A DNA stretch of 64,000 nucleotides. Origin: Ornithinimicrobium sp. CNJ-824. Lineage in GTDB: Bacteria > Actinomycetota > Actinomycetes > Actinomycetales > Dermatophilaceae. Location of the stretch: the NCBI RefSeq assembly GCF_001942405.1, contig NZ_MKKA01000003.1, positions 37,877-101,876 of the forward strand, read 5' to 3'. Below are positions 56,418-64,000 of the stretch, piece after piece; position 1 is the first letter of the stretch, and each line of letters starts with the position of its first letter. Under the pieces are notes generated by a model. It made no database searches and was not told the origin of the DNA. It was given only the letters and a program-made list of their open reading frames with translations. A program made the position numbers and the translations under genes.

Positions 56418-57652
56418 GCACGCGGGACGCGGGTGGGGTCGGGCCCCTGACCTGGCTCGAGCCCGCGGTGGACACGGACGTCGCCGACTCCCTGTCCACG
56501 CAGTTCCTCGACCGGTTCGGCGACCTGCCCGACGGGGTCTGGGCGGCCCCCGGCCGGGTCAACCTCGTCGGGGAGCACACCGACTACAACGGCGGCTACG
56601 CCCTGCCGCTGGCCCTGCCGCACCGGACCTACGCCGCCGTCCGACGTCGGGACGACGGGCTCCTGCGGGTGGCCTCGCTGCAGGCCCCGCACGGCTGGGA
56701 GGGTCCCGTCACCACGGTCCGGCAGGGGAGTCCTGACGGGTGGGCGGCCTACGTCGCCGGGGTGGCGTCCGTGCTGGCGGAGCGCGCCGGGGCGGCCGAG
56801 GTCGGCATGGACGTCCTCGTCGACGGGCACGTCCCCCTCGGGGCGGGCCTGTCCTCCTCGGCCGCGCTGTCCTGCTCGGTCGGGCTGGCGCTGCGCGACC
56901 TGGTGCCGCAGCTCGACGCGTTGTCCGCGGCGGAGCTGGTGGACGTGTGCGTGCGGGCCGAGAACGAGGTGGCCGGCGCCGCGACCGGCGGGATGGACCA
57001 GACCGTCTCGCTGCGGGCGGTCGACGAGCACCTGCTGCTGCTCGACGCGCGCGACCGCAGCGTCGTGCCGGTGGCCTGGACGCTGCCCGACCACGAGCTC
57101 CTCGTGGTGGACACCCGGGTCCACCACGCCCTGGGCGACGGCCAGTACGAACGGCGACGCCGCACCTGCGAGGAGGCGGCCGCGGCGCTGGGGGTCGGGT
57201 CCCTGCGGGAGCTCGACCCGGAGGTGCTCGACCGGGACTGGGAGCGACCTGCCGGGCCCGCCCGGGCGCTGCACGGCATACCCGACGCCCTGCCCCGGGT
57301 CCGGCACGTGCTGACCGAGAACGAGCGGGTGCTGGACCTGGTGGCCGCGCTGCGCGAGCAGGACATGGCCCGGGTGGGCTCCCTCATGACCGCCTCGCAC
57401 GCCTCCCTGCGGGACGACTACGAGGTCTCCTGCCCGGAGCTGGACCTGACCGTCGAGGCCGCGCTCGGGGCCGGAGCCCCTGGTGCCCGGATGACCGGAG
57501 GCGGCTTCGGCGGGTCGGCGGTCGTGCTCGTCGCCAGGACCGAGGTGGAGCAGGTCGCGGAGTCGGTGGCGCAGGCGTTCGCCCGGGAGGGGCTGGACGC
57601 CCCGGCCTTCCTGCACGCCGTGCCCGGGCCGCCCGCCCGCCGGGTCCGCTGA
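56414..57652 (+). CDS. galK: Galactokinase
   Basis: GalK phosphorylates galactose at C1 with ATP. The 412-residue GHMP kinase has the galactose motif GRVNLVGEHTDYNGGYALP near residue 50, the ATP loop PLGAGLSSSAALSCSV, GMDQTVS, and the late MTGGGFGGSAVVL. GTG 56414 overlaps the alpha-galactosidase stop after frame correction, so the two are translationally coupled. This fits use of galactose freed from alpha-galactosides. galT and galE are not in the window. A CGGCATACC copy at 57274 codes His-Gly-Ile-Pro with the rare ATA codon. Confidence 0.94.
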   Translation: MSTRDAGGVGPLTWLEPAVDTDVADSLSTQFLDRFGDLPDGVWAAPGRVNLVGEHTDYNGGYALPLALPHRTYAAVRRRDDGLLRVASLQAPHGWEGPVTTVRQGSPDGWAAYVAGVASVLAERAGAAEVGMDVLVDGHVPLGAGLSSSAALSCSVGLALRDLVPQLDALSAAELVDVCVRAENEVAGAATGGMDQTVSLRAVDEHLLLLDARDRSVVPVAWTLPDHELLVVDTRVHHALGDGQYERRRRTCEEAAAALGVGSLRELDPEVLDRDWERPAGPARALHGIPDALPRVRHVLTENERVLDLVAALREQDMARVGSLMTASHASLRDDYEVSCPELDLTVEAALGAGAPGARMTGGGFGGSAVVLVARTEVEQVAESVAQAFAREGLDAPAFLHAVPGPPARRVR

Positions 57653-57676
57653 GGCCCCTGCCGCCGGGCCGGCGGC

Positions 57677-58897
57677 TCAGGCCGGCGCGACCAGCTCGGC
57701 GGCCTGGCGGGCGATCTCGTACTCCTCGTTCGTCGGGACCACCCACACGGCCACCGAGCTCTCCGGGGTGCTGATCAGCGCCTCGGTGTGGACCGCCTCG
57801 TTGGCCGCCTCGTTCAGCCGCAGGCCGAACCCGGCGAGCCGCTCCACCACGGCGGCGCGCACGAGCGGGCTGTGCTCCCCGATGCCGGCGGTGAAGGCGA
57901 TCACGTCCAGCCGTCCCAGCACCGCGGCATACGCCCCCACGTAGTGCAGGAGTCGGTGCACGACCACGTCGAAGGCGAGCCGCGCGTCGGGGTCCCCCTC
58001 CTCCATCCGGCGCTCCACGTCGCGCATGTCGGCCGACCCGGTCAGACCCAGCAGGCCGCTCTCCTTGGACAGCGCCCGGTCGTAGTCCTCGACCGCCAGC
58101 CCGGCCACCTCGGCCAGGTGGCGGGGCAGACCCGGGTCGACGTCGCCGGGGCGGGTGCCCATGACGAGGCCCTCGAGCGGGGTGAGGCCCATCGAGGTGT
58201 CCACGCTGCGGCCGCCGTCCACCGCGGTGGCGCTGGCCCCGTTGCCCAGGTGCAGCACGATGGTGGCCAGCTCCTCCACCGGGCGTCCGACGAGGTCGGC
58301 CACCCGCCGGGAGACGTAGGCGTGCGAGGTGCCGTGGAAGCCGTAGCGGCGGACGCGGTACTGCTCGCGCCAGGACCGCGGCACGGCGTAGGTGGAGGCC
58401 TCCGGCGGCATGGACTGGTGGAACGCGGTGTCGAAGACCGCCACCTGCGGCACGTCCGGGAACACCTGCCGGGCGACCTCGATGCCCTGCAGGTTGCCCG
58501 GGTTGTGCAGCGGGGCCAGCGGGATCAGCCGGCGCACGGCGTCGAGCACCGCGGTAGTCACCACGGTGGGCTCGCTGAAGTCCGCACCGCCGTGGACCAC
58601 CCGGTGGCCGACCGCGACGAGCTCGACCTCGGCCAGGTCGGGGCCGTGCTCGGCGAAGGCGGCGCGCAGCAGCTCCATGGCGCGGACGTGGTCGGGGACG
58701 GTGGTCTCGTGCGTGTGCGTGCCCGAGGGGCAGGTATGCCGCACCCGCCCGGCGGGCAGCCCGATCCGCTCGACGAGGCCGGTGGCGTCGGAGGCGCCGG
58801 TGTCGGGGTCGACGAGCTGGTACTTCAGGGAGGACGAGCCCGCGTTGACGACGAGCACGCGCCGGGTGCCGGGGGAGAGTTCACCGGTCGTTGCCAC
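57677..58897 (-). CDS. ackA: Acetate kinase
   Basis: AckA makes acetate and ATP from acetyl phosphate and ADP. The 406-residue protein has the N-terminal VLVVNAGSSSLKYQ, VGHRVVHGGADF, VAVFDTAFHQSMP, RRYGFHGTSHAYV, IVLHLGNGASATAVDGGRSVDTSMG and FTAGIGEHSP. All active-site residues are present. GTG 58897 lies right after the pta stop, so pta and ackA form a two-gene operon. Its stop faces galK, 24 bp apart. Confidence 0.95.
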   Translation of the reverse strand: MATTGELSPGTRRVLVVNAGSSSLKYQLVDPDTGASDATGLVERIGLPAGRVRHTCPSGTHTHETTVPDHVRAMELLRAAFAEHGPDLAEVELVAVGHRVVHGGADFSEPTVVTTAVLDAVRRLIPLAPLHNPGNLQGIEVARQVFPDVPQVAVFDTAFHQSMPPEASTYAVPRSWREQYRVRRYGFHGTSHAYVSRRVADLVGRPVEELATIVLHLGNGASATAVDGGRSVDTSMGLTPLEGLVMGTRPGDVDPGLPRHLAEVAGLAVEDYDRALSKESGLLGLTGSADMRDVERRMEEGDPDARLAFDVVVHRLLHYVGAYAAVLGRLDVIAFTAGIGEHSPLVRAAVVERLAGFGLRLNEAANEAVHTEALISTPESSVAVWVVPTNEEYEIARQAAELVAPA

Positions 58898-58898
58898 G

Positions 58899-61017
58899 TC
58901 AGCCCCTCGCCTGGATGCCGGTGATCGCCACCGTGTTGATGATGTCGCGCACGGTCGCCCCGCGGGACAGGTCGTTGACGGGGGCGTTGAGCCCCTGCAG
59001 GACCGGGCCGATGGCGATGGCGCCGGCGCTGCGCTGGACGGCCTTGTAGGTGTTGTTGCCGGTGTTGAGGTCCGGGAAGATCAGCACCGTGGCCAGACCG
59101 GCGACGGGGGAGTCCTTCATCTTGGTCGCCGCGACGGTCGGGTCGACGGCCGCGTCGTACTGCAGCGGGCCCTCGACCAGCAGGTCCGGGGCCTGCTCCC
59201 GGACCAGGGCCGTGGCCGCGCGGACCTTCTCGACGTCCGCGCCGGACCCCGAGCCGCCGGTGGAGTAGGACAGCATCGCCAGCCGGGGGTCGACCCCGAA
59301 CTTGGCGGCCGTGCGCGCCGAGGAGACCGCGATGTCGGCCAGCTGCTCGGCGGTGGGGTCGGGGTTGATGGCGCAGTCGCCGTAGACGAGGACCCGGTCG
59401 GCCAGCAGCATGAAGAAGACGCTGGAGACGACCGAGACCCCGGGCGCGGTGCGGATGACCTCCAGCGCGGGCCGGATCGTGTGGGCGGTGGTCGTGATCG
59501 AGCCGGACACCATGCCGTCGGCCCGGCCGCCGTGCACCATCATCGTGCCGAAGTAGGCGGGGTCGGCCACGACGTCCCAGGCGTGCTCCAGGGTGACGCC
59601 CTTGTGGGCCCGCAGGCGGGCGTACTCCTCGGCGAAGCCTGCCGCAGGTCGCTGGTCTGGGGGTCCACGACCGCGGCCTCGTCGAGGTGCAGGCCGAGGG
59701 TGGCCGCACGGGCCCGCACCTCGTCCTCGTCGCCGAGCAGCGTCAGCCGGGCGACCCGCCGTGCCAGGAGGGTGTCCGCGGCCCGCAGGATCCGGTCCTC
59801 CATGCCCTCCGGCAGGACGATGTGGGCGTCGGCAGCGCGGGCCCGGGCGGTCAGCTCGTGCTCGAACATCAGCGGGGTGATCACCCGGGGACCGGCCGAG
59901 CCCACCGGGTGGTGCCCGCCGACGGGCAGCAGCACGTCCATGTCGACGTGCTCGTGGACCAGGGTGCGGGCGCGCTCGATCTTGCGGGTCGAGCCGGGGC
60001 CGATGCGGGCGTGCACGCGGGAGATGGCGGTGGCCGTGGTCATCGTCCCGGTGGTGCAGGTGACGACCGGGAGCTCGACGCCGACGCCCTCGACCAGGCG
60101 GTGGACCTGCTCGCTGGGCAGGAAGCCACCGTTGAGGAGGATGCCCGACATGGACGGGAAGGTGGAGGCGCGGTGGGCCAGCAGCGTGGCCAGCAGCACC
60201 TCCTCCCGGTCGCCGGGGCAGATGAGGGCGCAGCCCTCGTGCAGCCGGTCCAGCACGTGCGGCATCGTCATCCCGGCCACGACCATGCCGGTGACCTCGC
60301 GGTCCAGCAGCGTCTCCTCGCCGAGCAGCAGGCGGCCGTCGACGGCGCCCATGAGGTCGCGCATCGTCGGAGCGCTCAGCAACGGGTCGCCCGGCACGGT
60401 GAAGACCGGCACCCCCGCGCCGACGTTGGCCCGTCGCTTGCCGGTGGGCGTCACCTCCGAGCGGAGCCGCTCGACGATGCCCGCCCGGACCGCCTCGCCC
60501 TGCTCGGACGGGACCCGGTTGGCGATCACCGCGGCGACGTCGGCGTGCCGGCTGCGCGCCTCGGAATAGATCACCTGGCGGCGGTGACGCTCTCGTCCAC
60601 CGACCGGTCGCGGCAGGGCACGACCAGGACCATGGCCGCGCCCAGGTGGGCGGCGATCGTGGCGTTGACGGAGAACTCCGTGGGGGCCGGCACGCCGGTG
60701 AAGTCCGAGCCGACGACGAGCACGGTGTCGTGCTCGGCGGCGTAGGCGTGGAAGCGCTCGACCGCGGTGCCCACGGCGGCCTCCTGCCCGCGGTGGACGT
60801 CGTCGTAGGTCACGCCCACCGCCGCGGACGGGTCGGCGGGGGAGGTCGACATCGGGTGCAGCAGCTCGAGCAGCGGGTCGTGGGCGGTGTCGAGGACCAC
60901 GGGGCGGAACACCCCCACCCGCCCCCCGCGGGCGCACAGCTCGGCCAGCAGACCGACGGCCAGGGCGGACTTGCCGGACTGCGTCTCGGCCGAGGACAGG
61001 TAGAGCGCGTTGACCAC
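58899..61017 (-). CDS. pta: Phosphate acetyltransferase (long form), with two apparent frameshifts
   Basis: Pta interconverts acetyl-CoA and acetyl phosphate, feeding AckA. The N-terminal P-loop domain begins [21 protein letters not shown]. The middle (DRTGG-like) domain begins [21 protein letters not shown] and the catalytic PTA_PTB domain ends with [20 protein letters not shown] and the C-terminal half. The three pieces lie in different frames: breaks near 60577 (after DESVTA) and 59640 (after SDLRQ). One base at each joins all into about 706 residues, the usual long-form length. GTG 61017 has TAGGCT 7 nt upstream (leaderless). Confidence 0.88.
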
Positions 61018-61024
61018 GGTCCAG

Positions 61025-61054
61025 AGCCTAGCCCCGTCGCCTCCGTGCGAGAGT
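61025..61054. promoter_or_regulatory. Divergent leaderless promoters of pta and the class IV PLP gene
   Basis: The minus-strand TAGGCT (61030-61025) is 7 nt from GTG 61017. The plus-strand GAGAGT (61049-61054) is 7 nt from ATG 61062. The two -10 elements are 18 bp apart, so their polymerase footprints overlap. Confidence 0.45.
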
Positions 61055-61061
61055 GACCCCC

Positions 61062-61976
61062 ATGGGAGCTGGTATGCCGCAGGTGCGGGTATGGGTCGAC
61101 GGTCACCTGGTCCGGCCGGACGAACCGGCCCTGACGCCGCTGGACCACGGGATCACCGTGGGGGACGGGGTCTTCGAGACCGCCAAGGTCGTCGACGGGC
61201 AGGTCTTCGCCCTGTCCCGGCACCACGACCGGATGGACCGGTCGCTGGCCGGGCTCGGGCTGGCGCCGCTGGACAGGGACCGGGTGCAGGAGGGCATCGA
61301 GGCCGTCCTGGCCATGGCGCCGATGTCCTTCGGACGCCTCCGGTGGACCGTCACCGCCGGTCCCGGCCCCCTGGGCAGCGACCGCGGGACGGAGGGCACG
61401 ACATACCTCGTCACCGCCCAGGAGCAGGAGCCCCCGCCGCGCACGACCGCGGTGGCCGTCGTCCCCTGGGCGCGCAACGAGAAGGGTGCGCTGACCGGGC
61501 TGAAGACGACCTCCTACGCCGACAACGTGGTCGCGCTCGCGGCGGCCAAGCGGGCAGGCGCCGCCGAGGCCCTGCTGCCGAACACGGCCGGCGAGCTGTG
61601 CGAGGGGACCGGATCCAACGTCTTCGTCGTGCTCGGCGACGTGGTGATGACGCCGGCGCTGACCGCCGGACCGCTGGCGGGCGTCACGAGGGACCTGGCG
61701 ATCGAGTGGCTGCGCGACGAAGGGGTGGAGGTGGTCGAGGGGCACCTGCCGATGGCCGTGCTCGACGAGGCCGACGAGGTGTGGATCACCTCCTCGGTGC
61801 GAGACGTCTGCGCGGTCACCCGGATCGAGGTGACCGGCCCCGCCACGACGGCGACCGGGCTTGAGCTCGCGGCGCCCGTCGTCATGCCGCGATCGCTGGG
61901 GGAGGAGGCCGGTCCGACCACCCGTCTGGCCCAGGAGGTGTTCGCCCGCCGGGCGGCCGCAGACGTCGACCCCTGA
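61062..61976 (+). CDS. Class IV PLP-dependent aminotransferase/aminodeoxychorismate lyase
   Basis: This is a fold-IV PLP enzyme of 304 residues. It has VWVDGHLVRPDEPALTPLDHGITVGDGVFET, RHHDRMDRSLAGL with the conserved Arg, the Schiff-base lysine in GLKTTSYADNV, and EGTGSNVFVVL with the family Gly/Ser loop. A length near 300 and these motifs fit PabC (4-amino-4-deoxychorismate lyase, folate) or a branched-chain/D-amino-acid transaminase; I favour PabC weakly. ATG 61062 is 7 nt from GAGAGT. ATG 61074 lies inside a GGTATGCCG copy and is an alternative start. From 61977 to 62148 I see no gene. Confidence 0.82.
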   Translation: MGAGMPQVRVWVDGHLVRPDEPALTPLDHGITVGDGVFETAKVVDGQVFALSRHHDRMDRSLAGLGLAPLDRDRVQEGIEAVLAMAPMSFGRLRWTVTAGPGPLGSDRGTEGTTYLVTAQEQEPPPRTTAVAVVPWARNEKGALTGLKTTSYADNVVALAAAKRAGAAEALLPNTAGELCEGTGSNVFVVLGDVVMTPALTAGPLAGVTRDLAIEWLRDEGVEVVEGHLPMAVLDEADEVWITSSVRDVCAVTRIEVTGPATTATGLELAAPVVMPRSLGEEAGPTTRLAQEVFARRAAADVDP

Positions 61977-62148
61977 GCCTCGACGGCCCCTGAGCCCGGC
62001 GGGTCGGTCCCGGACGCAGGCGGGTCCGACGGAGCTCCTGAGTCCCCCTGTTCAGCACCCCCGACACACGCCCCACGACTGCGGTCTGCTGGTGCCCGAA
62101 CCGGTAGGCAGGCACACCCTGCAGGCGTACGCGAGCCGTGCACAACTC

Positions 62149-62177
62149 TTGCAGGGTTCGAACACATGTCCTAATAT
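62149..62177 (+). promoter_or_regulatory. Sigma70-type promoter with embedded LexA-like SOS box
   Basis: TTGCAG (62149-62154), a 17-bp spacer and TAATAT (62172-62177) form a near-ideal promoter. The bases 62158-62173, TCGAACACATGTCCTA, match 14 of 16 positions of the actinobacterial SOS box TCGAACRNRYGTTYGA and overlap the -10, where LexA would block polymerase. An RBS GGGAGGAGGG (62201-62210) precedes ATG 62215. Confidence 0.7.
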
Positions 62178-62214
62178 GGGTGTCAGGCAAGGGGATGCTG
62201 GGGAGGAGGGTTCG

Positions 62215-64000
62215 ATGAGTCGCAGTGTCGGTGGTCGAGAGGTGTCCTGGGTGGCCGGTGGTGGTGGCCAGTCCGGCGGTGTGGCCGTCGTCGGACCTCC
62301 CTGGGAGGACCTGGAGCCCTACGACGCGGAGGCGTGCGCGGTGGGGGAGTCGTTGGAGTGGCAGCAGCTGGCCGGCCCTGGGGCCTGGGCCGAGCCTGCG
62401 GTCGAGCACGACCAGGGGCTGACGTTGCGGGATCCGGTCGGGGCCGTGGGTCGTGTCCTGTCCGACCTGGGCCTGGGGGCCGCGACCGTGGAGGCGATGG
62501 CCGGTGCGGCCGTGGTGGCGGCCGAGCACGAGGGCGCCCTGGCGGTGCCGCCGGTGGATCTGGAGGCGGTCCGGGGGGTGGGTGCGCTGGCGCTGCTGAG
62601 GTGTCGGATGGAGGCGGTGCAGCTGGTGGCGGTGGCGGACCTGGCGGTGCGCACGGGGCGGCGGCTGCTGGAGGAGAGGGGGATCTCGGACGCGGCGGGA
62701 CTGTCGGCCACGGCCTGGGGGAAGTGGCGGGCGCGGGTGAAGTCGTTGGTGGCCGCCGAGCTGGAGGTGGCCCTGGGCCTGGGCCGCGGGGAGGCCCGGG
62801 ACATGGTGGCGGTGGCCTGCGCGCCGGAGGGGGTCGGTGCGCCGGTGCTGGCGGCGCTGCGCCGTGGTGAGGTCCCCTGGCATCTGGTGCGCCGGTTCTG
62901 GACCAAGGCCGGGTCGTTGCCGGTGGAGGACGTGAGCACGATCGCGGCGGTGCTGTTCGGCAGCGACGTGTCGTGCGCGGCGCCGGAGCGGCTGGACCCG
63001 GACGGGGCGCTGCACGGTCGGGCGTGGGCGGTCAAGGAGTTCTATGCCGCGCTCGACCGTGAGGTGGTCCGTGCCAAGGGCAAGGACGAGCGGTCGGCCA
63101 GGGCGGCGCGTGAGGAGGCGGTCGCTTCGCGGGACGCGTGGCTGCGGGTGCATGACGACGGGACGGCGACGGTGGGCGTGCGGACTGCGTTGATCTCGGG
63201 GGTGGGGGTGTTCGCCCGGGTGGACCGGATGGCCCGGGCGTGAGGGGTGCTGGGCAGGAGCGGTCGCTTTCGCAGCTGCGCTCGGACCTGTGCGCCAGCC
63301 TGCTGCTGCACGGCACGGTCGAGGTGCCCGAGGTCGTCGACGAGCTGGTCACGCCGCAGGACCTGGACGGCCTGGCCGCGGTCACGACGGCGACCCCGCC
63401 GGTGACCCTGCAGGTCGTGGTCCCCTGGGACTGCCTGACCGGCACGGTGGTCTGCCCCCGGTGCGCCCACACCGGCCGGGGCACGGGCCGCCCGGGCCTG
63501 GAGCATCCGCACGGCCGCGGTGGTGTCGTCGGCACCCGTGAGGAAGCCGGTGATGGTCGCACCGGGCCCGGGCCGTTCACCCTGGCCGGCGCTGGGTGGC
63601 CTCGGCTTCCGGACTGGTTGGTCCGCAGATGCGGGGACCAGTCTGCGCGGTTGCCCTCGGCAGGGCCGCCGACCCCGCCAGGAGCCTCGCCGCCCTCGCC
63701 GGACGCCTCGGCACCTGCGGCCGTCCCACCGGGCGGGCCGGTGGTGGGGCAGGCTGCGTTGCCGGGGGTGGCCTGGTCGGGCACGGTGGCCGAGCTGCTG
63801 GGGCTGCACCCTGCGTTCCTGACCCCTGGGCAGGCGCGGGACCTGGCGCTGGCTCCGGGGACCACGATGCACCGGATCCTGGTGGACCCGGCCGACGGGC
63901 GGTGCATCGAGCGGACGATCGCCTCCTACCGTCCCGACGCGGACATGCGCCGCCAGATCGTGGCGGCGGATGTGTACGGGCGTGGTCCGGGGGAGCGGAC
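62215..64000 (+). CDS. DUF222/HNH (13E12-type) protein, frameshifted and cut by the window end
   Basis: This is an actinobacterial repeat-family protein with a DUF222 domain and, normally, a C-terminal HNH nuclease. From ATG 62215 a Gly-rich start is followed by VLSDLGLGAATVEAMAG, LRCRMEAVQLVAVADL, LGLGRGEARDMV, ALRRGEVPWHLVRRF and VRAKGKDERSARAAREE. The frame ends at 63243, just after ARA. Adding one G near 63236 gives ARAVRGAGQERSLSQLRSDLC, the family's next motif. That frame stays open to 64000, through an Ala/Pro-rich linker and RTIASYRPDADMRRQIVAADVYGRGPG, the lead-in to HNH. The HNH itself is outside the window. Confidence 0.8.

Noticed and set aside
62040..62148. A small gene or riboswitch between the PLP enzyme and the DUF222 gene
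   Set aside because: No open frame with a ribosome site and no stable conserved-looking fold could be seen; only the SOS-type promoter stands out.
63032..63907. Minus-strand frames over the DUF222 gene
   Set aside because: They mirror the Ala/Pro linker region and lack any motif; the plus strand carries the family sequence.

Overview
The window reads as chromosomal DNA of a high-G+C Gram-positive bacterium. Base composition looks well above 70 percent G+C, GTG starts are common, genes overlap by 4 bases (ATGA/GTGA), and many genes have a -10 hexamer only 6-7 nt upstream of the start codon (leaderless transcripts). The gene set is also actinobacterial: coproporphyrin-type heme genes (hemE, hemY, hemQ), a DtxR/IdeR-type iron box, DUF3000, a stand-alone LigD polymerase domain and a DUF222/HNH (13E12-type) protein. 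I would place it in the Micrococcales, perhaps near the Intrasporangiaceae or Ornithinimicrobiaceae. That placement is inference; no rRNA is present.

Layout. 1-3.9 kb: siderophore ABC importer on the minus strand under an iron box. 4-11.5 kb: PPK2, DXS, a diacylglycerol kinase-family and App1-type phosphatase pair, OsmC, NhaC antiporter. 11.6-32.1 kb: a surface-glycan region. It holds a phosphatase, a GT2/DUF2304 pair, a WlbB-WlbC-WlbA-GT operon, a decayed MFS gene, an ABC glycan exporter flanked by glycosyltransferases, a WbpI-type epimerase, a GT4-GT2 fusion, a WbpA-type dehydrogenase and a DUF6541 membrane protein. Together these encode all five enzymes expected for UDP-ManNAc3NAcA synthesis from UDP-GlcNAc. 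32.1-38.4 kb: GDPD, a two-component system, a secreted protein, a spermidine-synthase-fold protein and an XRE-MurA fusion. 38.4-45.5 kb: RNase D, DUF3000, hemE, nadE, hemY, hemQ, an HNH protein, msrB. 45.6-52.9 kb: a secreted protein, LigD-polymerase plus ATP-dependent ligase, a hydrolase, a second PPK2, glgX. 53.0-53.4 kb: tRNA-Gly-Cys-Val operon. 53.4-54.1 kb: a scar in which an excisionase-like fragment abuts a truncated acyltransferase gene. 54.3-62 kb: alpha-galactosidase and galK, then ackA, pta and a class IV PLP enzyme. 62.2 kb to the end: a DUF222/HNH gene with a LexA-like box in its promoter, cut by the window end.

Two window-wide properties matter. First, about fourteen otherwise intact genes are each broken by what looks like one missing G or C, often in a short G/C run. 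This includes housekeeping genes (dxs, pta twice), so I read most of these as sequence errors rather than pseudogenes and annotate across them. Second, the 9-mer GGTATGCCG (or its complement) occurs 16 times, in several reading frames and between genes. Base composition alone predicts fewer than one, which points to a DNA-level signal.
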